Origin: Chryseobacterium sp. c4a
GTDB lineage: Bacteria; Bacteroidota; Bacteroidia; Flavobacteriales; Weeksellaceae
Direction: 5' to 3'
DNA length: 64,000 nt
Assembly: GCF_009900745.1 (NCBI RefSeq)
Contig: NZ_WXVU01000025.1
Location: 1 to 64,000, forward strand
Of this stretch, positions 32,158 through 41,355 are shown piece by piece. Each line of letters opens with the position of its first letter. Position 1 is the stretch's first letter. Below the pieces are notes generated by a model. The model was not told the DNA's origin, did not search any database, and saw only the letters and a program-made list of their open reading frames with translations. Position numbers and translations under genes: made by a program.

Positions 32158-34257
32158 TTATGAATTTAACTTTACCAACCCTCCCGTTATTATTGTATCT
32201 CCTGCTCCGCCATCTATTGATACCTTGGCAGTAGCACTGATACTTGTTTCTTTAGCGGTAATCTGTACATCTTTGCTTCCGGAAGTCGTAACTGTAGTTC
32301 CTGAAAGTGCTGCTACATTTTCTTTTGAGCTTAGCTCTATACCAGCTTTACCGCTTCCCATGGAAACAATAGTTTCTCCTGTAATATGGATATTTTTAGC
32401 CTGAATAGTAATGGTTTCATCATCAATTGTAATAGACGATTTCCCATTATCTAAGGTTACTTTTTTACTGGCTACAGCAGAAATGGTATTGGTTCCGTCT
32501 ACTGTGATAATATTCCCTCCTGTCTTGTCTGTGATGGTAATTCCGCCAGCATCATTAAGACTAATGGTATGCCCACTTTTGCTACTCAAACTCTTAACAT
32601 TATTGCCCTGTCCACCGCCGCCGCCTGCGGCTCCATGATACATTCCGCCCATTACAAACGGACGATCAGGATGCTGATGCACAAAGTTGACCATAATATG
32701 ATCATCAACTTCCGGAATGGCCATAAATCCTCGATTCTTGCTTACTTTCTCACTGCTTCCAGCATCAGGAGTCATCACTCTGATAAATTCAGTGGTGTTA
32801 GCTCCGTTTTGCCAATCAAATTGTACTTGTACACGACCTTGGTTGAGTGGATCTGTATTGGAAATTACTTTTGCAAATTGAGGTTCTGCCTTTGGACTGT
32901 CAAATTCAGGGCGCGGCATAAAGCCGGTGTCTGCTGCAATTGCTTCAAAAGAACCTGTATAATATCCCCTTGCATCTACATCATGGGTAACTTCAGTCAT
33001 CATAAGCTTTGTAAAATAGGAGGTCTCATTGCTGTCCGGTTTACGCATTTCAATATCGGCGGTACAACCCGGATATAGAAATGGTACGGAAGTGGTTCCG
33101 GATGTTGTAAATACATTTACAGAATTGCTGCCGGTTGCACTTTTTTGAGAAGCGTCAACGTCGGTTACTTTTGCTGCTTTTATAGGGGCAACACTCAAAG
33201 ACGGAGTGATAAATGTTTTTTCTGAAATTTCATAAGCACGCTTTGCAATATCAGAGGTATGATTAATTTTGGAATTCCCGCCTTTTAATTTCTCATTTTT
33301 GCTACTGTTATATCCATAAAAAGAAGGCTTCACATGCTGTGCTTTCATTTTGATCTTCACATCAGCTACATTGCTTCCGTAAGTAAGGGTTACCGGCTTT
33401 TGCTGTGGGGGCAATTTCCCAAAATGGAGTACTTCTCCATCATAGAAAAACTGTTCTCCGTAAGCTTCTGCAATTCTTGCAAGATAATTATAATGGGTTT
33501 CGTCATATTGAGAGCTGTAAGTTACGTTTCCGTACTGTGCATCTACTCTGACATCGAATTTACTGCTTCCCAGTCCTTCCTTCATCACCTGATCAGCAAT
33601 ACTGTTAAGACTGATTTCCTGCTTTCCTCCAAAACTTTGTGTATGAGGAGCTGAATCTAATAGTATAGTTGGACTGTACCCTGTTAAAATAATATTTCCT
33701 AAACTCCCTTTATCTTGTCCAAAACCAACTTCTGTGATGACACCCACAAAGTTTCGCTCCGGACTATTTTCAACATCTTTATATTTAAAAACAACAGTTA
33801 CTCTTTTCCCCAAAAAACTTTGTGCTTCTTCGAGATTATGATTCTCTGCATTTCCTAAAGTATCGTGAGCGAGGACAAGATCAAACTGATGATGCTTTAC
33901 CGCACTTTGGGTCAATCTAAAATTCTTAAAAAATTTAATTTCCTTACCTTCCACAAATATTTCAAGTTTTACAACCCTATTGATTCCTGCAATAGCACTT
34001 TCTGAAATGCCTTCTGCGTTGAAAATTTTTGAGGTAGGTTGTTTAGACCAAACTTTATCCTGTACAACAGTGGGTGTAGTAGGAATTAAAGGCTGATTCA
34101 TAAAACTCTGGGCAGCACTGCTTGCTGTTTTAATATTCGATAACGTTTTATTGGAAGTGGGGATATTGGTTGCAATTTCCTGAATATTGTTTACTACATC
34201 TATTTTTTTTACTGAATCTGCACTTTTTTTAGACAGATTATTTTCTTCTTTAAACAT
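32158..34257 (-). CDS. vgrG: VgrG-family T6SS spike protein
   Basis: The 699-aa protein is collinear with VgrG. A phage gp27-like base (about 90-420, e.g. YYTGSFEAIAADTGFMPRPEF) is followed by the gp5 OB-fold segment (RVQVQFDWQNGA, FMAIPEVDDHIMVNFVHQHPDRPFVMGGMYHG split here). A C-terminal beta-helix of Gly/Thr-rich repeats (HTISLNDAGGITITDKTGG) forms the spike needle. VgrG tips the T6SS tube and carries effectors; Bacteroidota use the T6SSiii type. No other T6SS structural genes are in the window, so this is an orphan vgrG-effector operon that depends on a core cluster elsewhere. Confidence 0.92.
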   Translation of the reverse strand: MFKEENNLSKKSADSVKKIDVVNNIQEIATNIPTSNKTLSNIKTASSAAQSFMNQPLIPTTPTVVQDKVWSKQPTSKIFNAEGISESAIAGINRVVKLEIFVEGKEIKFFKNFRLTQSAVKHHQFDLVLAHDTLGNAENHNLEEAQSFLGKRVTVVFKYKDVENSPERNFVGVITEVGFGQDKGSLGNIILTGYSPTILLDSAPHTQSFGGKQEISLNSIADQVMKEGLGSSKFDVRVDAQYGNVTYSSQYDETHYNYLARIAEAYGEQFFYDGEVLHFGKLPPQQKPVTLTYGSNVADVKIKMKAQHVKPSFYGYNSSKNEKLKGGNSKINHTSDIAKRAYEISEKTFITPSLSVAPIKAAKVTDVDASQKSATGSNSVNVFTTSGTTSVPFLYPGCTADIEMRKPDSNETSYFTKLMMTEVTHDVDARGYYTGSFEAIAADTGFMPRPEFDSPKAEPQFAKVISNTDPLNQGRVQVQFDWQNGANTTEFIRVMTPDAGSSEKVSKNRGFMAIPEVDDHIMVNFVHQHPDRPFVMGGMYHGAAGGGGGQGNNVKSLSSKSGHTISLNDAGGITITDKTGGNIITVDGTNTISAVASKKVTLDNGKSSITIDDETITIQAKNIHITGETIVSMGSGKAGIELSSKENVAALSGTTVTTSGSKDVQITAKETSISATAKVSIDGGAGDTIITGGLVKLNS

Positions 34258-34747
34258 GATATAATCATTTTTATCGGTTGTGTGTAAATACGGAGATTTT
34301 CACCCTAAAGGCGGGACCATTCTGCTCTGGATGACAATCAAGTAAAATACTATGGTCTCAATGCAAAATTACTATCAGACTGTCTTGAGGAAGAGATCAG
34401 AAAGAGTATCTGTAGAATCAGTACTCAACGCTGTTTAACAGCAACTATATTTCAGGTGCATATGGTTCTTTTTCATAAGTTTTTTTATTGATTTGGTTCT
34501 GCAATATATCACCTTAAATACTCACATCAAAATGAATTACCTATTATTTGAAAAATTGTCGTAGAATTACGACTTTTTTGATAATGAACAAGATAGCACT
34601 TATAATCAGATGTGTTTATTAGTGGGTGTTACCTAAATTTTCATACTCAATTAGATCAAAAATGATATCTTAATTTTTCTTAAAAAAACAAACAACTCAG
34701 GCATTCACCTGAGTTGTTTATCATTTCCGCTATATATTTAAAAAATT
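34258..34747. other. Region upstream of vgrG
   Basis: A gap of about 490 bases carrying the vgrG promoter region and, at its right end, the terminator of the serine hydrolase. I see no gene. Several AT-rich stretches could hold the vgrG promoter, but no full consensus was identified. Confidence 0.4.
34691..34719 (-). terminator. Terminator of the serine hydrolase gene
   Basis: AACAACTCAGG / CCTGAGTTGTT perfect stem with a 6-base loop, 29 bases after the stop at 34748. Confidence 0.85.
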
Positions 34748-35872
34748 CTATTGTAAAAGTATTTTTGCAATTTCGTGGCTGATGTTTATGGCATCCACTT
34801 CTTCATTATTGGCGAGTACAGCTATTGTCAGCTTTTTGCCTGGAATACGAATAAAATTAGTCTCATAGCTCTCCCAGCCACCGGAATGCTCTAATGCATT
34901 TTCATTCTGAATTTTAGATTCGCTTATCCCACAAGCATAAGGTTCATATTTTTCTACCTGCTTCCCATCAGTCGTAATCGGGCTAAAAGGAGTTGCAAAT
35001 TTTTTCACCAAATCCTTACCTCCTACTTTACCTGTTGCGATATTCTCACCCCATAGCATCAAATCATGCACATTACTGTGCACTGCTCCATCACCGGTAT
35101 GATTCCATTGTACCTGATGTACTTTGCCTTCTTTGTCATAAGATAAAACATAATCCCTCGTAATAGGATACTGATCTACAATAAAGGTACTTTTCATTCC
35201 CAATGGTTCAAATATTCTGGTTCTACTAAACTCTTTTATAGACATTCCGCTCGTTTTTTCTACAATTTGAGCTAATAGGAAATAACCTGTATTGCTATAA
35301 TCAAACTTGGATCCGGGTAAAAATTCTGTTTTCGTAAGTTCGTACAAATGTTTTAGAGATTCTTCACTGGTTAAAATATCTTCTCCATATATCATCCCTT
35401 TTTCATCTGCCAATTGCATATAATCCGATACTCCACCGGTATGGTGAACCAGGTTGGAAATTGTAACAGGCTTTACATATTCCCCAAGTTCAGGCATAAA
35501 TTTATAGATAGAGTCATCTAATGAAAGTTTTTTATCTTTCTCAAGAAGCAATATGGCAAAGGCCGTAAATTGTTTTGAAACAGAAGCCAGATTAAATACA
35601 TCATTCACTTTCATGCTTTTCTTAGGAGATAAAGATGCTAAACCTGCAGCGCCTTCATAATATACTCCATCATCATACTTTGCCATGAAAGTAAAACCGG
35701 GCTTATCTTTTGAATACTTATTGAGCAGGCTCTGCAATTGTTGTGTAATTAGAGGATCTCTTTTCATTTTTTCATCTTTTTTATACAACTTAGCAGGGGT
35801 TATTATACCTGCCAAAAACAGATTGGGAATGACCAAAAGTAATACTAATAAAGTTAAATAACATCGGTACAT
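34748..35872 (-). CDS. Serine hydrolase, class C beta-lactamase/PBP family
   Basis: The 374-aa protein has an N-terminal hydrophobic export segment (MYRCYLTLLVLLLVIPNLFLAG). It shows the three catalytic motifs of the beta-lactamase/transpeptidase-like fold: SVSK (SxxK, about 95-100), YSN (FDYSNTGYF, about 192) and HSG (LEHSGGWESY, about 330). Proteins of this kind are often D-aminopeptidases or esterases rather than true lactamases. It is monocistronic, with its own terminator at 34691. The substrate is unknown. Confidence 0.88.
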   Translation of the reverse strand: MYRCYLTLLVLLLVIPNLFLAGIITPAKLYKKDEKMKRDPLITQQLQSLLNKYSKDKPGFTFMAKYDDGVYYEGAAGLASLSPKKSMKVNDVFNLASVSKQFTAFAILLLEKDKKLSLDDSIYKFMPELGEYVKPVTISNLVHHTGGVSDYMQLADEKGMIYGEDILTSEESLKHLYELTKTEFLPGSKFDYSNTGYFLLAQIVEKTSGMSIKEFSRTRIFEPLGMKSTFIVDQYPITRDYVLSYDKEGKVHQVQWNHTGDGAVHSNVHDLMLWGENIATGKVGGKDLVKKFATPFSPITTDGKQVEKYEPYACGISESKIQNENALEHSGGWESYETNFIRIPGKKLTIAVLANNEEVDAINISHEIAKILLQ

Positions 35873-35912
35873 ACAATTTGATTTTAATAGAAATATTCTC
35901 TTGAAATAAATA

Positions 35913-36782
35913 CTAAAATATCAATGCTTTCAAAGCTTGATAATAATTTTCCAACAGGTTTTCATTTGAATTCAGAAATAGAAAAGGTTCTATTAATTCC
36001 AGCTCCATCAGATGAAATGAATTGTGAATAATAACACCATCTACCCTTGCGTACAATGTCGGTAATGGTAAATTTTTTAAAAATACTCCTGCTTGTTCTA
36101 TATGCAGAGGATCGGGAGTCGGATAACTAATGCTTCCACCATGGTAATGCTGTACTCTAAAGTCTCCTTCTTTAGGTTTTTTTAGGACACAGTGGCTATA
36201 TTTTCCATTAAAAAACAGGAAAGACCATTCTCCATTTTTGATCTCTTCTACAAAAGGCTGTACCATATAATCCTGTTCTTTTACAAGCTGATTAATTTCA
36301 ATCAACTTATCAGCAAAATTGCTTCTATTTACAGTGATTGTATTTTGTGCCCCGGCACTCACGCAAGGCTTAACAACGAGTTTATCTGTTTTAAAATCAT
36401 CAAAAAAATGTTCGCTGAAAATTGCTCCTTTTTCAAGATATTGAGCCGGAATCACCTGAAGTCCTTTTTCTAGTATATCTTTTAAGTAGTGTTTGTCACT
36501 ATTCCATCGGATGATATCTACAGGATTTAATACTTTAACTCCCAATTGATCAATATGATCCAACCAGGTTAGAAACTCATTCAAATGATTATGATAATCC
36601 CAGGGAGCTTTAATAACTGCCACATCAAACTTCTTCCAATCAACATCTTTATCATTCCAGATAGCAGCTTCTACATTCAGCCCTTTTCCTGATAAATAAT
36701 TAATAAGTTCGGAATCTTCATCATTAACAATTCCCTCTGAAAATTTTTTTTCCATTCTATAGCCTACAATTGCTATCTTCAT
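35913..36782 (-). CDS. ATP-grasp ligase-like protein
   Basis: The 289-aa protein has the ATP-grasp layout: an N-terminal GKxD-like part (KIAIVGYRMEKK, IKAPWDYHNH), the central lysine segment (DKLVVKPCVSAGAQNT, about 130-145) and the C-terminal metal-binding strand (LYARVDGVIIHNSFHLMELELIEP). The pattern resembles glutathione-synthetase-like or RimK-type ligases that form amide bonds from an acyl-phosphate, including secondary-metabolite ligases. The substrate cannot be inferred. It lies alone between the GNAT operon (317 bases away) and the serine hydrolase. Confidence 0.82.
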   Translation of the reverse strand: MKIAIVGYRMEKKFSEGIVNDEDSELINYLSGKGLNVEAAIWNDKDVDWKKFDVAVIKAPWDYHNHLNEFLTWLDHIDQLGVKVLNPVDIIRWNSDKHYLKDILEKGLQVIPAQYLEKGAIFSEHFFDDFKTDKLVVKPCVSAGAQNTITVNRSNFADKLIEINQLVKEQDYMVQPFVEEIKNGEWSFLFFNGKYSHCVLKKPKEGDFRVQHYHGGSISYPTPDPLHIEQAGVFLKNLPLPTLYARVDGVIIHNSFHLMELELIEPFLFLNSNENLLENYYQALKALIF

Positions 36783-37099
36783 ATTTTATGATATTAAGTT
36801 AATATTTTATCATGCTAAATTCGGGAAACAAAATAAACAAACACAGTCACAATTTAGTAAAAATAAAAAGACACAGTTTGAAAACACTATAAACAAGTCA
36901 CTGTAATTCAGCTACAAAAAAAATATTTCAATAATATTGAAAGCTCTATACAGGAAATTAAGTGTAAGAAAGAGTATAAAAACAGAAAATTACTGATAAT
37001 CAAAAAACTTAGAAATATCCTTTCAGAGAAAAAAAAATCATCCATATTGCGTTGAAATGATCAGCAATATGGATGATAGCGATACTTTTTTATATACTT
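36783..37099. other. AT-rich region between ATP-grasp and GNAT operon
   Basis: A gap of about 317 bases. It holds the GNAT-operon terminator at its right end and presumably the ATP-grasp promoter. No gene is visible. Confidence 0.4.
37037..37077 (-). terminator. Terminator of the GNAT-MarR-GNAT operon
   Basis: ATCATCCATATTGC / GCAATATGGATGAT perfect 14-base stem with a 13-base loop; T-rich on the minus strand. It lies 23 bases after the stop at 37100. Confidence 0.85.
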
Positions 37100-37591
37100 T
37101 TATTGTACTGTCTTTTCGTAGCAATTGAATATCCCTTTTCTAAAACGAACTGTTCCTACAAGGTCATATCCTTTTTTAAGATAAACAGCATTAGCGGTAT
37201 CATTCAAAGAGAAAGCGTCAAATCTGATGGATTGATACTGATTCTGGATAGCAAATTCTTCAGCAAAACGAATCATCTTACTTGATATTCCTTTTCCCTG
37301 AGCTGTAGGTTTTACATATAAACGGTGGATAACGATAAAAGGGGTCTGTGTTTTCCAGATCAGGTCATTGTATTCTTCATCACATAATTCATTGAGTGCC
37401 ATATAGGCCAATACTTCTCCTTCTTCGATGAAAACAAAGCCTTCTCCTTTTTCTATATCTTGTGTAAGTACTTTTATATTAGGATATTCCTGATCCCATT
37501 GATCAATTCCTTCATCCAGCATATGTTTTTTTACTTCTTCAAGAGCCTGGACAGCCTGAATAATATCATCATAAACTGCCTTTCTAATCAT
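37100..37591 (-). CDS. GNAT-family N-acetyltransferase (third gene of the operon)
   Basis: About 163 aa from the start MIRKAVYDDIIQAVQAL at 37591; an earlier in-frame start would run into the preceding gene. It has the GNAT acetyl-CoA loop VKPTAQGKGISSKMIRF (R/Q-x-x-G-x-G/A), preceded by the HRLYV strand. The C-terminal VYLKKGYDLVGTVRF is typical. Such enzymes acetylate small amines, peptides or antibiotics; the substrate is unknown. It is third in the operon behind GNAT and MarR, and a terminator follows. The same overall type (DQWxQxYPN) occurs at 46263. Confidence 0.85.
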   Translation of the reverse strand: MIRKAVYDDIIQAVQALEEVKKHMLDEGIDQWDQEYPNIKVLTQDIEKGEGFVFIEEGEVLAYMALNELCDEEYNDLIWKTQTPFIVIHRLYVKPTAQGKGISSKMIRFAEEFAIQNQYQSIRFDAFSLNDTANAVYLKKGYDLVGTVRFRKGIFNCYEKTVQ

Positions 37592-37625
37592 TGTCAACAT
37601 TTTTAATATTTCTGGTATATAGTTT

Positions 37626-38105
37626 TTATTTTGAATTTTTAAGCTGTAAGGCACGCTGATAAAAAGACTGATTGATAATTTTCTCTTCAGCTTCATCTAT
37701 GGCTGCCAGCAAATTATTCTGATTATTGGAAATATCTCCCAATACTTGTGACATAAGCTCCCATACCGGTTTCATATTTTCAATAAGTTCTTGTCCTTTT
37801 ACAGTAAGTTTAAATAACCTTTTACGTTCATCTTGCCTGTCTTTTTCCCATTGTATCAATTCTAATTTTTCAAGCTCTTTAAGTAAAGTGATTGTGGATG
37901 GATGGGTGTATCCTATTTCGTTGGCAATTTCCACTACACTGGCCACTTCTTTTTTATAGATCGTAAAGATTACCGGAAACCATTTGAGTTCAAAATCAAT
38001 TCCAAAGGCTTTATAAATCAGGGCTCCATCTTTTCTCAGCTGTTCACTGAGACGGTGAAGTCTTGTGGATATCGCAAGGATTCCGGCTTCGTTAATTACA
38101 TTCAT
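37626..38105 (-). CDS. MarR-family transcriptional regulator
   Basis: The 159-aa winged helix-turn-helix protein (IANEIGYTHPSTITLLKELEKLELIQWEKDRQDERKRLFKLT is in its middle, given here in two parts: IANEIGYTHPSTITLLKEL and EKLELIQWEKDRQDERKR). It has a C-terminal dimerisation helix. It sits between two GNAT genes, 2 bases after the first. The palindrome AACTACGTAGTT overlapping the operon's -7 box is a likely target, giving autoregulation. MarR proteins commonly sense small aromatic or antimicrobial compounds, fitting an operon of acetyltransferases, but the ligand is unknown. Confidence 0.9.
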   Translation of the reverse strand: MNVINEAGILAISTRLHRLSEQLRKDGALIYKAFGIDFELKWFPVIFTIYKKEVASVVEIANEIGYTHPSTITLLKELEKLELIQWEKDRQDERKRLFKLTVKGQELIENMKPVWELMSQVLGDISNNQNNLLAAIDEAEEKIINQSFYQRALQLKNSK

Positions 38106-38107
38106 AT

Positions 38108-38596
38108 TCAGTCAATATGTAGGTGGTAAAAAATATCGTCAGCACTCATTAATGGAAAACGTTCAGGAAGAGTTTCTTTTTTAATCTTCTTGAAATTATT
38201 CCTTTCATAAAAACGCTGGGCTGCTTTCAATACCGTTATAGTTCCCAAATATAGGTCTTCAATTTTGTTTTCGTGGCAGAAAGCAATTAAAATATCCAGT
38301 AAAATTTGAGCAACATTCAGCTCTTTCCCTCTGAACTCTTTTTTAACAAACATTTTTCTAATCGCCCCAGCATTTTCATCAAATTTTACCACAGCTATAG
38401 AACCTACCAGTTCTCCGTCTATAAAAGCTCCCCAAAAGTTCCCGCCACGCTCATGATAAAAGCTTTCTATCTGTTTCAGATCGGGTTGATCTTCTACTGT
38501 AATCGGAATGTTAAACTCTTTTTGCTGAATGTTCAGTATCAAATCAATAAGCTGTTCTGAATAAGCATTTCCTATGGGTTGTACCTGTAATTTCAT
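38108..38596 (-). CDS. GNAT-family N-acetyltransferase (first gene of the operon)
   Basis: The 162-aa product contains AIRKMFVKKEFRGKELNVAQILL, the acetyl-CoA-binding GNAT motif A (KEFRGKEL in place of the usual RGxGxG/A), and RFYERNNFKKIKKETLP near the C-terminus. The EFNIPITVEDQPDLKQIE stretch is typical of a GNAT subgroup often encoded beside MarR regulators. It lies first, 2 bases before marR. The substrate is unknown. Confidence 0.85.
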   Translation of the reverse strand: MKLQVQPIGNAYSEQLIDLILNIQQKEFNIPITVEDQPDLKQIESFYHERGGNFWGAFIDGELVGSIAVVKFDENAGAIRKMFVKKEFRGKELNVAQILLDILIAFCHENKIEDLYLGTITVLKAAQRFYERNNFKKIKKETLPERFPLMSADDIFYHLHID

Positions 38597-38617
38597 AGTG
38601 TTTTCATTTTTAAAGTA

Positions 38618-38649
38618 TAAAACTACGTAGTTAAATACATATATACAAA
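38618..38649 (-). promoter_or_regulatory. GNAT-MarR operon promoter with MarR-type operator
   Basis: On the minus strand, a -33 TTTG (38646-38649), 20 bases, and a -7-like TAGTTTTA (38618-38625). The perfect 12-base palindrome AACTACGTAGTT (38621-38632) overlaps the -7 box, where a bound MarR dimer would block RNA polymerase. The consensus is not perfect (A instead of the last G). Confidence 0.65.
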
Positions 38650-38797
38650 TTGATTTTATATTTTAAATGAATTTTAACACAGTTTTATCTGAACAAACAA
38701 CAGCATTTTAAAATTAAAATCCGGAATTATGATTTTAAAATATCAGGATATTTAAGTAATTTTCCACAACAATAAACTAATAATCAGAATACTGAAA

Positions 38798-39778
38798 ATG
38801 ACAATAGAGAATATAAAGGCATTTAACGGACAGCATTGTGAAACCACAGCAACAGGAACATTACTACTCCAACTTGGGATTGAGCTCTCTGAACCTATGC
38901 TTTTTGGTTTAGGAGAAGGTCTGGGGTTTATCTATTGGAATATGAAGACCATGGACTTTCCCTTTATTGGCGGCCGGATAAAACCTGACATATTAACCCA
39001 AAATATAGCCAGAAATCTGAATCTGAAATTAACGGTTAAAGAAACATCTTCTTCACAAAAAGCCTGGAATTCTGTAAAAGAGCTCCTTGACAATGGGCAC
39101 GTTGTTGGTCTAAAAATGGATTGTTTTCATTTGGAATATTTTTCAAATCCTTTTCATTTTGCAGGACATTATGCTGCTATTTACGGTTACGATCATCAAA
39201 ATACTTTTCTGGTAGATACTCAACAACAAGGCGGGCAGGTACAAACATCTTTAGAAAGTCTGGCGTTGGCCAGGGCTGAAAAAGGCCCAATGGCTTCTAA
39301 AAATCTGTATTATACCCTAAAGAAATCTGATGAAAAATTTGATTTAAAAAAAGCAATCTCAAATGCCATCAGAAATAATGCCACCGAATATTTGAATCCT
39401 CCCATAACCAATATAGCTTACAAAGGAATCCTGAAAACAAGTACTGAAATCACCAAATGGTTTCATGCCAGTAAAGATATTGAGGCTGAATTTGGATTAT
39501 CAGCCATGATGATGGAAAAAGCAGGAACCGGTGGAGCATTATTCAGAAACCTATACCGGGATTTTTTGAAAGAAAGTTATGAATGGCTTAGACTTGAGCA
39601 GCTCAAAACAGGATATGAAGCATTTTCAGAAATTGCGGAACTCTGGACAACGGTAGCTCAATTATTTGAAAAAGTAAGCAAGACAAAAGATTTTCAGTAT
39701 ATTCAGGAAGCATCATTAATTTTAAGAACAATTTCAGGCAAAGAAAAAAAAGCTATGGAAGTATTGATGACAATATAG
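38798..39778 (+). CDS. BtrH-like (butirosin biosynthesis protein H) domain protein
   Basis: The 326-aa protein starts with FNGQHCETTATGTLLLQLGI, ELSEPMLFGLGEGLGFIYW and DFPFIGGRI, the hallmarks of the BtrH N-terminal domain (a cysteine-protease-like acyltransferase fold; Cys14 of GQHCET is the likely nucleophile). The C-terminal part is DUF4872-like, rich in helices (SAMMMEKAGTGGALFRNLYRDF). BtrH transfers an acyl group in butirosin biosynthesis, but flavobacterial homologues are orphans. The HYAAIYGYD block supplies a His. There are no biosynthetic neighbours. It may work in peptide or small-molecule tailoring; inference only. Confidence 0.8.
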   Translation: MTIENIKAFNGQHCETTATGTLLLQLGIELSEPMLFGLGEGLGFIYWNMKTMDFPFIGGRIKPDILTQNIARNLNLKLTVKETSSSQKAWNSVKELLDNGHVVGLKMDCFHLEYFSNPFHFAGHYAAIYGYDHQNTFLVDTQQQGGQVQTSLESLALARAEKGPMASKNLYYTLKKSDEKFDLKKAISNAIRNNATEYLNPPITNIAYKGILKTSTEITKWFHASKDIEAEFGLSAMMMEKAGTGGALFRNLYRDFLKESYEWLRLEQLKTGYEAFSEIAELWTTVAQLFEKVSKTKDFQYIQEASLILRTISGKEKKAMEVLMTI

Positions 39779-39805
39779 GCCTTATTCTTTTACAATCATC
39801 ATAAA

Positions 39806-39835
39806 AAAACGTGTGCCAATCCTGACACACGTTTT
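39806..39835. terminator. Bidirectional terminator
   Basis: AAAACGTGTG / CACACGTTTT perfect stem with a 10-base loop between the convergent stops of the BtrH-like gene and the outer-membrane efflux gene. Confidence 0.85.
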
Positions 39836-39857
39836 ATAATTTATCACAAAATAATAT

Positions 39858-41273
39858 TTATTTCCAGCCTCCGCCTAAAGCCTGATACAGCTCAACGGCA
39901 GCCTTCATTTTATTATATCTCGCATTGGAAATATTAAGTTCTGCATTCAATGAATTCACGCTGGCATTTAAAACTTCAAGATAATTTGCCATCCCATAGT
40001 TTACCAATTCCTGAGAATATTCTACAGAATTTTTGTAAGCATTCAGTTCTTTTTGTTTTAAATCAATAAATGAATCCTGTACAGAGAATACTCTAATGGC
40101 ATTTGACACTTGTTGTCCTGCAGTAAGAACTGTTTTTCTGAAGTTAAGATAAGCTGTCTCTTTATTTGCTAAACTTATCTCATAATTCGTTTTGATTGTT
40201 CTTTTATTCAGGATCGGCTGTGCTAATCCTGCCACTACATTGGCAAACAATGAGTTTACATTAAACAGGTGGTCAATATCTACAGACTGCAGCCCTCCTG
40301 TTCCTGTAAGCTTTAATGTAGGATAAAACTGTGCTTTTGCAACATTGGTCAGCTCAAATGCATTCATTAGGCTGTATTCAGCTTGCATCACATCCGGGCG
40401 GTTAGCTAGCAATTGAGCTGGATATCCAAGTTTCAAATCAATGGGTAAATTTTGTCCTTCCAGTGTAGATCTTTCAATCGAGTGAGAGGGTTCGCCCATT
40501 AAAAGGCTCATTGTATTTTCAAGCAATTGAATCTGGGTATCAATATCAATTAATAAAGATTTTGCATTGAAAACAAGTGCTTCACTCTGTTGTACGGCAA
40601 CCTCAGTAAGTGTTCCCGAAGCTTTTAATGCCTTTGTTGTTTCAAGATTCTTCTCCCGAACGGCAATTGTTTCTGTAATGATCTTTTTCTGAGCGTCAAA
40701 AGTCAGCAACTGATAATATGCAGAAGCAATAGAGGCTACAAGTCCACTTTTTACAGCCTTATGAGCGGCAACAGTTCCTAAATAGGTTGCTAATTGAGCC
40801 TTTTCCTGTGCTCTCATTTTTCCCCAGATATCAGCTTCCCATCCTAAACTGGCAGTAATATCAAATTGATTGACATATCTTCTTTCCCCGATGATCTGCC
40901 CAAACTGTGTATTAAGAGACTGTGTCTGGAAGGTATAATTGGGGCCTACTGACAAAGTTGGAGCATAAGCTGCTTTACTTTGCTTAAGGTAAGCTTCTGC
41001 AGAATTGATGTTTTGTAAAGCAATTCTGATATCCAGGTTATTATCCAAAGCCTTGGTAATATGCCCCTGAAGTACCGGATCTGTAAATATTTCCTTCCAG
41101 GAAACATTTGCAATGGTGGTGCTGTCTGATGGAAGCATATCGGTACGGAAAAGCTTTTCGTCAACTACGTTCTTTGGCCTTTCATATTCTTTTCTGGCCA
41201 TACAGGACGTGATTGCTCCCAGCATAATCGCTGAAAAAGTTATTCCTTTTATGATGTTTATTAAACTCTTCAT
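39858..41273 (-). CDS. Outer-membrane efflux lipoprotein (OprM/NodT-type, TolC family)
   Basis: The 471-aa protein has a lipobox (ITSCMARKEYERP, about residues 20-30) and two OEP repeats. Typical motifs are DNNLDIRIALQNINSAEAYLKQ, VAAHKAVKSGLVASIASAYYQLL, LLANRPDVMQAEYSLMNAFE and QELVNYGMANYLEVLNA. It forms the outer-membrane channel of an RND pump. The gene is third in the operon, about 80 bases after the AcrB-type gene, and ends at a terminator shared with the BtrH-like gene. Confidence 0.9.
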   Translation of the reverse strand: MKSLINIIKGITFSAIMLGAITSCMARKEYERPKNVVDEKLFRTDMLPSDSTTIANVSWKEIFTDPVLQGHITKALDNNLDIRIALQNINSAEAYLKQSKAAYAPTLSVGPNYTFQTQSLNTQFGQIIGERRYVNQFDITASLGWEADIWGKMRAQEKAQLATYLGTVAAHKAVKSGLVASIASAYYQLLTFDAQKKIITETIAVREKNLETTKALKASGTLTEVAVQQSEALVFNAKSLLIDIDTQIQLLENTMSLLMGEPSHSIERSTLEGQNLPIDLKLGYPAQLLANRPDVMQAEYSLMNAFELTNVAKAQFYPTLKLTGTGGLQSVDIDHLFNVNSLFANVVAGLAQPILNKRTIKTNYEISLANKETAYLNFRKTVLTAGQQVSNAIRVFSVQDSFIDLKQKELNAYKNSVEYSQELVNYGMANYLEVLNASVNSLNAELNISNARYNKMKAAVELYQALGGGWK

Positions 41274-41355
41274 TATTTGAGGTATAAAAGTTTAAAGTTC
41301 AAGATTTCGGTTTTCAGTCATTAGCTTTTCAACCAAAACCTTAAACTAAATTAAT

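Noticed and set aside
34748..35872. A functional antibiotic-resistance beta-lactamase
   Set aside because: The motifs (SxxK, YSN, HSG) also occur in penicillin-binding-protein-like esterases and D-aminopeptidases; nothing shows beta-lactam hydrolysis, so only 'serine hydrolase' is stated.
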